Of a stretch of DNA of 18,076 bases, positions 9,273 to 18,076 are shown in pieces. The stretch lies in contig JADGJH010000431.1 in NCBI GenBank assembly GCA_027596945.1, forward strand, positions 1 through 18,076, given 5' to 3'. The DNA is from Physocladia obscura (lineage: Eukaryota > Chytridiomycota > Chytridiomycetes > Chytridiales > Chytriomycetaceae). Position 1 is the stretch's first letter. Each line of letters begins with the position of its first letter. The notes beneath the pieces were generated by a model, which saw only the letters and a program-made list of their open reading frames with translations, made no database searches and was not told the origin of the DNA. A program made the translations under genes and the position numbers.

Positions 9273-11358
9273 TTACGCATTTCCTGCTGTTGTGGAAAGT
9301 GAGTCCCAAGTCCCACTATCGCTGGGGGAAAACTCATAATCGCCGCTTACAGTAACAGTAGAAACTTCCCATGGCAGCCAGGGAATCCCCAAACTATTAG
9401 CGGCACCACCAACACTTTCAACAAACGAACCCTGACTTCCAGAGTCTTGAGTCCCAAACTCTTCCATCCACACAACTTTTCCATACTGACTTGCTAATGC
9501 AGCAGCAGTTTTCAAATTCGACTTGATATCACTCACAGATGTGTATGAATGCATCGCCACGACATCCAACGTACTACAATCGAAATTTTCCGTCAAAAGT
9601 GACATTTCAAAATCTTGTCCACCGCCATTCGAAATCCAAATGGAGCTCGAATACAACGCACCTGCACGCAGATTCGTCGCGCGATCACACCACCATTCTT
9701 TATTTGACAACTGATCGACGCCCGACGTGCCTGTTCCTTGGCCTTCGTTCTCAATTTCAAATGCCTCTATAGCTTCGGGGATTTGACTCCACGCGCGCCC
9801 ACTAAAATGAGAATTTGTGTGTTGCACAATATGTGCGAGTCGCGCGTCAAATTGTTGTTGCGCTGTCGCACCGTTGTAAAAATCGTACAGACTGCCAGAA
9901 TCGCTTAAATATGTGCTGCAGTACCCGTCGCAGATTCCCCATGTCGAATCGAGATTCCATCTATCGTGCATGGCAATTATAAGCTTAATGTTGTTTTGGT
10001 ACGCACGGTACATTAGACTGTCTATTTGTGTTAATACTGTGTCGTCATAGTCGCCAATAGTGGATTCCTCAAGGTCTGTGCTCCCAACACAGGATGTACC
10101 TTTATCGCCCTCTGAGACAGATGTGATGAATATACGCACATGAGTTATGCCAGCGCTTGAAAGTGAAGATAGAAGAGAAGTTTGGTCTGAAGCTTCTAGA
10201 CAGTAAAGGAAGTACATATTTACACCAGCAAACATTATGGTGCCAGTTGGTGTGGTCGGTGTCGGCGATGCAACAGTAGTTGTGGTGGTAGTTGTAGTAG
10301 TAGTAGTTGTGGTGGTGGTGGTGGCAGTTGTGGTGGCGATGACTGTAGCGGCATCGGTGGCGGAAGTTATGGAAATAGTATTTGTGCTCATAGGAATTAT
10401 TGCCGACGTTGTTGTTCTGAGGACGGAACCGTTCGCAGAAATGCAAAAGCTTGTGTTCTTTCCCATATTCCAACAATCAATGGATCCTGCGTTCCATCTG
10501 GCAATATCAGTAATCGCAACAGTGTGGTTTCTTGAAAAATCGACACATGTAAAATCGTTTTCTGCAACAGACGCAAACTTTTGACAAGAATCGATACTTG
10601 TAACGTTTGAAAATGACCCATTTGACACGTTTCCGCCAATTTGGCTAATTACTTTGTTTGTCGAGTTGTCTAAATAATGGCCCTTGAGACATAGAGATTT
10701 TCCGACAAAAACAGATGAATCTTTAAAATCGAGAGATGGGTTTAGAACTAATCGAGTCTTGGGGGTGTTTCCAAAAAGATTGGACACTACGTCAGGATCA
10801 TCATCAACAAGTAGAACATATGAGTAATCACAAATTAATCTCGTCTCTGTTGTCGAATTTTGCGATGAATTGGTTATAAGAGGAGCACTGATACATATTA
10901 CTTCGTTCACAGGTAAAACGAGATTATTTCCACAGGTAATATTCGGATTTAGTTCGGCAAATTCAACATCAGTCTTCAAATTGAAAATTTGAGTGCAATG
11001 ATGCATCAAAAACAAACAACACATACCATATAATATTGCTGCGCTATAGATCCGCAGGTACTATTTCCTGAGGTTTGAATGGCATACTCGCATTGTTGTG
11101 CGACATTTAGGGATTTAGGGTTGAGGTTCCAGTTTAAATGGCCTAATACTCCGCGCCCCAAGTAGACCGCCTCTGTAAATTGCTGGAAAAAAAATGTGCC
11201 GAATGCATGTCCTTGCTTAATGAAAAGTTGCGACAAGTGTAGTGATGGTTCTTAAATCACGTTTTCTTGGCTCTTCTACTCTGCGGAACATTCACTCACA
11301 AATGTCGCTGCTTTTCACTCACCAATAAAACAAGAAGCAGTACAAAAGCTGATGTCAT
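9273..11358 (-). CDS. Secreted LysM(x3)-GH5-like glycoside hydrolase
   Basis: Exons 11358-11323, 11182-11027 and 10973-9273 join in phase 0 (introns 140 and 53 nt; GTGAGT and GTATGT donors) to encode 630 aa. The first exon is a hydrophobic signal peptide (MTSAFVLLLVLL) completed by exon 2. Three LysM modules follow: about 43-93 (intron 2 cuts it; cysteines C43, C55, C78, C91), about 112-160 (VLNPSLDF, VGKSLCL) and about 194-242 (NDFTCVDFSRNHTV, ARWNAGSIDC). A threonine run (278-297) links them to the catalytic domain (310-630). There, R344 in THVRIF, N473-E474 in FEIENEGQG (acid/base), H539 in AMHSY and E569 in MEEFG (nucleophile) fit GH5 and clan A. LysM binds chitin-type GlcNAc polymers; fungal GH5 enzymes cut beta-mannan or beta-glucan. 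The subfamily and true substrate cannot be told. The stop overlaps a GTAAGC word, so a further exon is possible but not supported. Confidence 0.88.
10275..10334 (-). repeat. Trinucleotide (ACN) run encoding the threonine linker
   Basis: On the minus strand twenty consecutive codons are threonine except one alanine, mostly ACA/ACC/ACT, within the LysM-GH5 gene. On the plus strand the same run reads as (GTN) repeats and makes a false poly-valine frame. Such runs tend to vary in length between strains and serve as an O-glycosylated spacer in secreted fungal enzymes. Confidence 0.85.
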
Positions 11359-11444
11359 GATGATTGAAAGGCCCTTGGCCGTCGACTCAAAAAATTTTAA
11401 TGTATAATTGAAATTGTTTTTTCTTTTGCAAATAATATTTATCA

Positions 11445-12089
11445 TCACAGCTTTCGCTTTTTATCAGATTTCTCTTTCAGAAGCAACTCCAGACTTAGAT
11501 CATTCCATGATCGGTCGTCAAGAGGATTCATTTCGAGCACTATTGGTAAATTTAGATAAGAAATTTAAAGGGTCAAAAATATGCCTTTGAGTATACTTTC
11601 TGAAGAAATTCCGAATTCATCAAGGCCACATCCAGTAGGGTCAAGAAAGGACTGACTGCTTGGCAGCGAAATAGCGTTGCCGCCAGAGAGGGCACTGTTT
11701 CCCAAAAAAGATTTTTTCGCGAAAGAGGCGCGTTCTGATTCGCGAATGGAATTTGTTGCTGTGACATGAGAATCGCGCTCGATGGGTATTTCTGAAAGAA
11801 AAATTATCAGATTGGATTGGCTTCATTGCATTGTACCGTCTGATTGCAAGGGCAAGCGATGCGACCAGACATCGAATGCGTTATCTTCGATCTCTCGTTT
11901 TGACAGACACAGCTTCAGGGCAGGATCAGTTCCGCAAAACATGAGGACTCGTAAAGCAGCCGGGGAATAAAGAGCGCGGGCGACTAGGCCAGAGTCAGGC
12001 GAAACGGTGCCGGCGTTTGTATTGCGGTTAACGTCAGTAGCAAGTAGATCCGAGTGCGAGCCTGATAGCGTAGTCGGTATTGCTTGCAT
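11445..12089 (-). CDS. Unrecognised 180-aa protein, three exons
   Basis: Exons 12089-11837, 11791-11597 and 11539-11445 join through two short introns (45 nt, GTACAA...TTTCAG; 57 nt, GTATAC...AATAG) with phases 1 and 1 and give 180 codons plus TGA. Exon 1 starts MQAIPTTLSGSHSDL and holds the most ordered-looking part, ARALYSPAALRVLMFCGTDP. The middle is Ser/Asn/Gly-rich and probably disordered. The end, DDRSWNDLSLELLL then KEKSDKKRKL, is an amphipathic helix followed by a basic tail that could be a nuclear localisation signal. I recognise no family. The splice phases agree at both joints and codon use resembles the neighbours, which is why I call it a gene. It starts 103 bp from the divergent RhoGEF gene and ends 86 bp before the LysM-GH5 start on the same strand. 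Confidence 0.65.
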
Positions 12090-12192
12090 TCTTTCTTGAA
12101 AATGTCGCGTGGTTTGTTTGAAGTGAAACAAAGGACGAGAAAAACAATTTGAGAAATCTGATATTAGGTTGAGAACATCGAATAAAATTTGA
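12090..12192. promoter_or_regulatory. Short divergent intergenic region (likely bidirectional promoter)
   Basis: Only 103 bp separate the ATG of the minus-strand 180-aa gene (12089) from the ATG of the plus-strand RhoGEF gene (12193). Both starts have support: an in-frame TGA directly precedes the RhoGEF ATG. No TATA box or other named element stands out. The sequence holds T-rich and A-rich stretches typical of fungal 5' regions. Confidence 0.4.
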
Positions 12193-15100
12193 ATGAGCAC
12201 CAGCACACCAACCGGACCCGCAAGTGGACGGCGTGTGTCGGCCGTGCGCTGGCCACCGAATGATCTCAGTGCAAGCACTACTCGTTCATCGTCTCCCGCG
12301 CCGCTTCGATCAAGCTCAATCACACCTAAACCAAACAGTACAACCAACAGCCAAAATAACAATTCCCAAAACCCAAACAGCATCAAAAATCTAGTCCGTA
12401 ACTTCGATCAGCCATCTGTTGTCGTCTCAGCGCAACGTCCCACTTCTCCGACCACTTCGCCGCTCGCCAACCGGAAGGTTTGTTTGTTTTTAAGACCACC
12501 GAAACAAAACAATAAAATCGAAAACAATACTGCAGGCGCGCCGTTCCTCTTCACCCCGTCGCTCGCTGCCCCAGCAATCATCCGCATTAACTCAGGTTCA
12601 TTCGTCAATTCCCGAAGAGGGTCCATCAGCTCATCCTGACTTGATCAAATCTCCCGTTCAGACAAAAATGGAGCAGTTTAATTCCAAGATCCCATCCCAA
12701 AACCAGGTTACGTCTTCATTTTCGGAAATTCTATCCCGTAAAGCTCGAAAGTTACTCAATCAAATTCGACTTGTTTGGCGTCGCCGCATTTTGCCAGTTT
12801 TCGCTTACATCATTGTTATTCATATTTTATCCCCAAGACTGGCTGGCAAACTTTGGAGCGTCATATTTAAGATCATTCTAAAAAAGAGTCTGCTTTCGAA
12901 GCAGCTTGAATATACCCAATCGTGGTCTTTTTTGGGTGGATTAGTGATGCCATTAGCTGTAATTGCTGTTATAACATATTTACTATCGAAAACCCCCACT
13001 ATTACTCAAACTATAACGAATGAAGAAAATGAATCTGCTGTTATTCAGAACGAAATTCTTCCTTTAATTACCCTATCGGACGATAGTAGCAATAATCTAA
13101 CTCGTTCTTGGCTGTTGTCTTTGGAGCAACTGCAAAAGCGGGGAGGCTCGGTTGGAAAAAGCGACGCTTCCGTTTCTGCAACTGCAAATTCCACAGAACG
13201 CAGCGCGTCTAATCCACGTTTTGCCTTTCCTCAGCAATATGACGTCATATCCACATCACCAATAACATCGTCTGCGCTTGCAAACAATGAGAACCCCATA
13301 CAAAATGATAAAGCCCTGCCTGAAATCACAGATCTGGAACCTGCTATCTACGAGCGAACATATTCTTTGGCTGCTTTTGCTTCTGCATCAAAAGGAAAGC
13401 CACTTCCAACTCCAACCCCTGAACCTGATAATCAGGATCAAAATTCTGCCACAGCCCCAACACCCCCTGTTCGGAAGCCATTATCCACTGTACAATCTTG
13501 GCTGGATAATAGCGTTCTTCCAGAAAATTTATCTTTGTATCCTCGGAGACGACATCCGTCAGATGCTTCCAATTCTGAAACTGGTTCAAGGCGAGGCAGT
13601 AAACCCTCTAGTTTATTGAATTCTTTCAAGGAAGTTTTTGAAAAGCCAAGAAAGTCCAAAACTCCAGAATCGAAATTCTTAGTTTTGGACAACCCAGATC
13701 AGATTATTCGGGAGGATTCTCCTTCTTCCGAATCACCCACAACTCCAAAAGGAAATTTAATTGTGGATAATGATGAACAATTTATTGCTACAATTAATTC
13801 AAATTCAGCTCTCTATGATTCCCAACATCTCGGTCACGAAACTCGAAATACCTCTTCGTCAACACTTCTTACAGATGAAGAACTTGCGTTGTTGTTTCCT
13901 GTTCCAACACAAAAAGCAGGGCTGCAACTAACTCCGGCTGGAAGCAAGAAGCCAAAACAAATCCTTTCGTCGATGTCTGGACTTTTCACGAATTCAGATG
14001 CGAAATCTTTGGCATACGTGATCATGAATTTAAATGCTTTGCCAACCGAATTTCCAGTCCATAGCAACCTCAGTCGATTACATTTGAGTGGAAACAATTT
14101 GACAGAGCTTCCATTTTCCACAATGTCTTTAATGCCGTCGCTTCAGTTTTTGGATATTTCAGACAACCGATTTTCCAATCTAACTCGAAGTCTCACATGC
14201 TGCAAATACTTGAAAGAATTGTATGCTAGAAATTGTGGAATGATTGGAATCGATGAAGGTGTTTTGGAAGAGTTGACATGTTTGGAAGTTTTAGATCTTT
14301 CCGGGAACAGTTTGTTTAACTTTTGTGAGTTATACTCTGTACTCTGTCCTATTTTTTTTTTTCCTTTTTGTTTTTTTTCTTTCTCAAAACACTCATGTTT
14401 GTTCATTTTCAGCAACGTTTGCTTTTGCTCATAACGCTGCTCATCTGCATACTTTAATTCTAAGCAATAATCGCCTTCAAACTCTTCCACCGTCCCTTGG
14501 GCTCCATCGAGGTCGCGAACTTGTTTTCCTCCTTGTTGGAGGAAATCCATTTGAAAAATCCATCAAAGTTTTCACCGATCCTATCGTGACGAACAGTCAA
14601 TCTATTCTTCAACGATTAAATAAAGATTTAGCTCAGCGGCAAGTATTCATTCCAGATGATATGATTTTGAACAATTCTTTTGGACTTGGTATCAGTGATT
14701 TGTCTTCTCCACTGGATGACAAAGGAAGTTTATATGACTGGGATGATGATGATTTGAAAAGCATTCATGACGCTGAATTCGACTCATATTTAAATTGTAT
14801 ATTTTATATTTTCTTTTGTGTTTCAATTTTAATTGATTTAAAATTTTCGATTTTGCAGCGTACAGCAAACCCCAAGATTTCGGTAAATTGCGAAGACGTT
14901 CATCATTGCCAGATGCAAGCAGATTCGAAGCATCAAAGCAATCAAAATTCACCAAACGTATTACACCAGCCCGAAGGATTGATAATTTGTTAGGAATGCA
15001 TTCCGGCCGAGACCATCAAAACACCGATGCATCTTCAATGACAACATACCATGCCACGACAAACCCGAGCTATGTATATATTCAGAGACTATTGTCGCAT

Positions 15101-16951
15101 TTGCGTGACGTATATGATTTGCTTCCTGCATTTCATCCGTCAAAATCGGCCAGCGCGAGACTAGTCAATACCAGGGCTGATTCTAGAGCAGAAAGTATTA
15201 ATACGAATGCGAGTGACGGGCCAGCGCAACCGCAAAACGATGATCCTGATGCGCCTGGACTTACGGATGATGAGCGAGAGAGGATTCGAAAACGACAAAG
15301 TCCAGTGCGAAGAGCCAATATTGCTGCCGAAATCATGACAACTGAACGAACATATGTGAATGAACTTAAAACTTTATTTAGTTTGTATGTTGAACCGTTG
15401 GAACGCGGTATTTTTTCTAAAACTGATATGGATGCGATGTTTGCGAATTTGAAACTTATTCTGAATTTTCACAAGAGGTTCCTCTCTTGTTTTCTTTTTT
15501 TTTTGTTGGCTTAACATAAATGTAACAGTCATTTACTACCGAATCTTGAGAAAGTTTGCCTAGAAGATCCAGATCAAAAAATTGGATCAGTATTCAATAT
15601 TGCAGCTCCATACTTCAAAATGTATTCAATGTATTACAACAATTTTGACACTGCCAATGAAATGGTTGTTCATCTTGAACAGCTTTCAACTTCAGGCTCT
15701 GGTCAACTGCAATCACCAATTCGCAGTACTTTTCTTTCAAAAACTTCTATTTCTCCGGTCTCAACATCGCAAGCGTCACGACGGACATTGGCGAAAAAAT
15801 TCAAAAATATTGTGAAAATCGCCAAAAGTTCACCATCGCATACCCAAATATCCCTCCAATCGTATTTGATCATGCCCGTGCAGCGACTACCGCGATACAA
15901 AATGCTAGTCGAACAACTTCTTGAATCGACCCCACCGCGACATCCCGATCGTGTTGCTCTTGCTGCAGCAGTTGATGCAATCCGCATGTGTGTGGCTGAA
16001 TGTAACGACAAAAAGCGCGAAATGGAAGAACACGAGCGTGGAATGAAACAACTATCTCGAATTCGAAGCGTGAAAGGGAAATCTAGTGGAGCGCTGCATA
16101 GATTTCACGCACATACGGCAGTTGGAGCTCGGTTGTTTGTACGAGAAGGAGGGTTCAGGGTCGTCAAGTATGTTGAACGCAGCGGAGTTGTTGCAGTTGG
16201 TGGTGGCGGAGTAGCAAGTGTGCTTGATGGACTTGATTTCTCGTTTGCGATGGTGTCAAGTCGGGATAAAGTATACAAAACAAGTGTTGGAGGTGTTGTT
16301 GAGGCGCGGTTTGCAACAGGAGGGGTTTCGTCAGCGCCTGCACCACCTTTTACTGTTGTTGGCCAGCCACTTGGAGCCGGGTTGGATGCGTTATCTGTTT
16401 ATGGTGTGCAGCGGACAGCCGGAGGAGATTTTCGGTTTTTGCTTTTCACGGATTTGCTATGTTGGTGTAAGCCGATAGCAGGAAGCAACAGTTCTCCGCT
16501 GTCTGGCGGTAGTGGAAGTAGTGTAGGGCTAGTGTCTGAGTTTGAGCTCATTCGTGCTGTTGAGATAGGCCCAAACACAAAAGTTGAGTGCATGACTGTT
16601 CTCACGCAGGACGGCAGTATTCCAATTAGTGGAGGTGGTGGCAGTCCTGGTGGTGGATTTTTCTTTGGAGGGGATCGAAGCTTGTCAACAGATGGAAGCC
16701 GATCATCTTACATGAGCAGTATAGCGCCGTCAAGAAGTTCACTTGGTTCTGCGCCTTCATCTGGAATCACTTTGACTAATTCACGTGGAAGTAGAGTTGG
16801 ACAAAGTGCATCATCAGTTTGGGATGAGAATCAAAGTGTGCTGCGAGTTTCTGATCATTACTGTGTTGTATATCTGCGAGGTTCACAGTCTGATGTTGAA
16901 GCGTGGCTTGAAGTGCTGAAGGAGCTTGGATGCGATGGAGGCGACCTTTAA
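12193..16951 (+). CDS. Membrane-linked LRR-DH-PH protein (putative Rho guanine nucleotide exchange factor)
   Basis: Exons 12193-12477, 12536-14324, 14413-14796, 14859-15477 and 15529-16951 join in frame to 1500 codons (1499 aa); introns are 51-88 nt. Residues 1-170 are Ser/Pro/Arg-rich. Two hydrophobic segments, about 180-210 (RILPVFAYIIVIHIL) and 226-245 (LGGLVMPLAVIAVITYLL), suggest membrane anchoring. A long Ser/Thr/Pro-rich region leads to about six leucine-rich repeats (590-737; LSRLHLSGNNLTELP, LEVLDLSGNSLFNF, LHTLILSNNRLQTLP). The DH domain runs from about 975 (AAEIMTTERTYVNELK) to 1190, with the signature LIMPVQRLPRYKMLVEQLL near 1138 and a ~60-residue Ser-rich insertion before it. 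The PH-like domain (about 1216-1490) has RFLLFTDLLCWCK and the final-helix tryptophan W1485, split by a Gly/Ser-rich loop of ~70 residues. DH-PH proteins load GTP onto Rho/Cdc42/Rac GTPases. The start ATG follows an in-frame TGA. Confidence 0.9.
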
Positions 16952-17309
16952 GTGACATCTAAAGCAAAAAGTAACGGATTTTTTGTTAACGTGACAGTAT
17001 TAGAATAGTTTGGTTTGTTTAAATTATAGACGTGTTTGACATCGTTTTACAACTTGCGTCTATTTTCTGTCTGTTGGATAGATTCATCGGGAACAAGACA
17101 GGACCATTGATGCCTCATCAGACTTGAGTTTCTCCGGCTTTACAGCAGCAGCATAATCTTTCATAATCCTTCATTGAATTGCTTTTTGTTTCGTCCACAC
17201 ACTGTTTTTAGCAGGTCTTTTTCTTAAAGGAAAAAGACAATATATTATTTAGATTAACGACAAATCGACATGGGTAAAGGGCTGGCGCTTTGGCTGCATG
17301 AATCTGCGC
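16952..17309. other. Convergent intergenic region (3' flanks of two genes)
   Basis: This 358-bp stretch lies between the RhoGEF stop (plus) and the stop of the 140-aa gene (minus). It must hold both 3' UTRs. Apart from the hairpin at 17215-17238 I see no gene, tRNA or repeat. A short plus-strand frame at 17271 is not supported. Confidence 0.6.
17215..17238. other. Inverted repeat (9-bp stem, 6-base loop) between convergent genes
   Basis: The arms gtctttttc (17215-17223) and gaaaaagac (17230-17238) are perfect complements around ttaaag. It sits between the ends of two convergent genes. Because one arm is T-rich and the other A-rich, it could mark 3'-end formation on both strands or be chance in low-complexity sequence. 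Confidence 0.5.
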
Positions 17310-17990
17310 TTAGGAGCTTCGAGTTTCTTGTTGTCCTCGTTTTGCTTTGCTGCGTCTAGGATGTAATGGCAACGTCCCCTGTGTCGCGCTCACTGCCACC
17401 ACCCGCCGCTGCCACGATACATCATGCCGAAACACCACGCGTACTATGTGTGGTGCATTCTCGTTCAGCTATAGACCGCTGTGTGTTTTGATCCATTTAT
17501 AAGACCAACACAAAACTAATCTGGTGCCACTTGGTTTCTCGTTGTCGAACAATAATTTGCCCGGAGAATCACCCGCGTTTCGTTACCTGCCTTGCTTTCC
17601 ATGTTCTTTGGCTGCAACGTTCGTCCGTTGCTGCCGCCACAATAGACAACTTTGAATAAATTCACCACCCTACCAAATGCAATTAAGTCGTTGCAACAAA
17701 TTATGACTAATCGCGTATCAGTGCTCCAAAATCTGAAAGTCGCCGGCGCTTTGTTGGCTCCGTTGCGCATAATCTCGTCCTCAACAGCTCGAACAAGATG
17801 CAAGTTGTCGTAGATGCGGCAGACTATGTCGCGATGCGTTATTTGTTGAATGATACTTGTGTTCTTTTATTTTCCGGCAGATGTGATTTTTTTCCATGTT
17901 TTATTAAAGAGATAATATACAAGAAGCAATATTTGTTTATTCAATTTCCTGCAGCAGTACAGCGACATCAGAGATCGAAATATGCTGCAT
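17310..17990 (-). CDS. Unrecognised ~140-aa protein, four exons (5' end uncertain)
   Basis: Exons 17863-17674, 17630-17587 and 17468-17310 join across introns of 43 nt (GTAGGG...GGCAG) and 118 nt (GTAACG...TATAG), with consistent phases. They read THRDIVCRIYDNLHLVRAVE, APATFRFWSTDTRLVIICCN, DERCSQRTWKARQ, then APHIVRVVFRHDVSWQRRVV and a basic tail ending in a stop at 17312-17310. The alternation of hydrophobic and charged residues continues smoothly across both joints, as in a folded domain. Exon 1 has two options. One is 17990-17961 (MQHISISDVA, weak GTACTG donor). The other is 17968-17921 (MSLYCCRKLN..., GTATAT donor), both splicing to 17863. A pyrimidine-rich tract ending in CTAG at 18000-17997 could be an acceptor, so the gene may extend past the window. 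I recognise no family. Confidence 0.5.
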
Positions 17991-18076
17991 GCATTGCTAG
18001 AAGTGGGAGAGATAAAGTTAAGTTTGATTTATCCGGGATTTTAGGGCCAGTCAATATCCATGATCTGTGTTACCAC

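Noticed and set aside
9083..9337. Extra exon extending the GH5 protein past its stop
   Set aside because: A GTAAGC word overlaps the stop, but no downstream exon with a carbohydrate-binding or anchor signature is visible, and the catalytic domain already ends where expected.
10237..10584. Plus-strand frame with a long poly-valine run
   Set aside because: It is the antisense reading of the ACN codons of the threonine linker in the LysM-GH5 gene; no start context, no domain.
11408..11590. Plus-strand frame that resembles a signal peptide followed by a short acidic protein
   Set aside because: It lacks an ATG (a TAA directly precedes its TTG) and is antisense to exon 3 and intron 2 of the 180-aa gene.
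14325..14412. Stop codon after the LRR region as the true end of a 597-codon protein
   Set aside because: A GTGAGT donor, a long pyrimidine tract and a TTTTCAG acceptor define an 88-nt intron. Splicing continues the leucine-rich repeats in phase and leads into the DH domain.
17271..17360. Plus-strand ATG frame of 29 codons (MGKGLALWLHES...)
   Set aside because: It is short and partly antisense to exon 4 of the 140-aa gene, without any family match. A rival minus-strand reading of the same area (HYILDAAKQNED...) also looked protein-like but does not connect to upstream exons.
1..18076. CRISPR arrays, tRNA or rRNA genes, bacterial-type operons, phage genes
   Set aside because: No regularly spaced repeats, no cloverleaf with box A/B that I could find, and all supported genes carry spliceosomal introns.

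Overview
The window looks like nuclear DNA of an early-diverging, probably chytrid, fungus. This is inferred from many short GT-AG introns (43-208 nt), a secreted LysM-glycosidase, an LRR-RhoGEF, and a mix of Tc1/mariner and Ty1/copia debris. No bacterial operon signals, tRNA, rRNA or CRISPR array were seen. The continuous open frames are mostly fragments of spliced genes. I rebuilt five spliced genes by finding splice pairs that keep the frame.

Layout: (1) 1-1278 is AT-rich repeat and transposon debris: one copy of a ~355-bp direct repeat, then the 3' end of a decayed Ty1/copia pol (minus strand). (2) 1279-3589, minus strand: a five-exon 2OG-Fe(II) oxygenase-like gene of 596 codons. (3) 3669-9272 is a transposon graveyard, very poor in CpG. 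It holds a dead Tc1-like (DD34E-spaced) transposase on the plus strand, the second repeat copy, a minus-strand relic of unknown family, and a minus-strand relic with the SDNCxGQNKN / GHxKFxPD signatures of a DDE-type family. (4) 9273-11358, minus: a secreted protein with three LysM modules, a Thr-rich linker and a GH5-like catalytic domain (630 aa, 3 exons). (5) 11445-12089, minus: an unrecognised 180-aa, 3-exon gene. (6) 12193-16951, plus: a 1499-aa, 5-exon protein with two likely membrane segments, leucine-rich repeats, a DH (RhoGEF) domain and a PH-like domain. (7) 17310-17990, minus: an unrecognised ~140-aa, 4-exon gene that may continue beyond the right edge.

The genes do not form an obvious pathway. 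The LysM-GH5 protein fits secreted attack on, or binding to, polysaccharide. The LRR-RhoGEF fits membrane-linked control of Rho-family GTPases and the actin cytoskeleton. The 180-aa gene and the RhoGEF start head to head across 103 bp and may share a promoter. The oxygenase gene lies between the two direct-repeat copies, with its start codon only about 80 bp from transposon sequence. Exon borders are inferred from sequence alone; all names are family-level.
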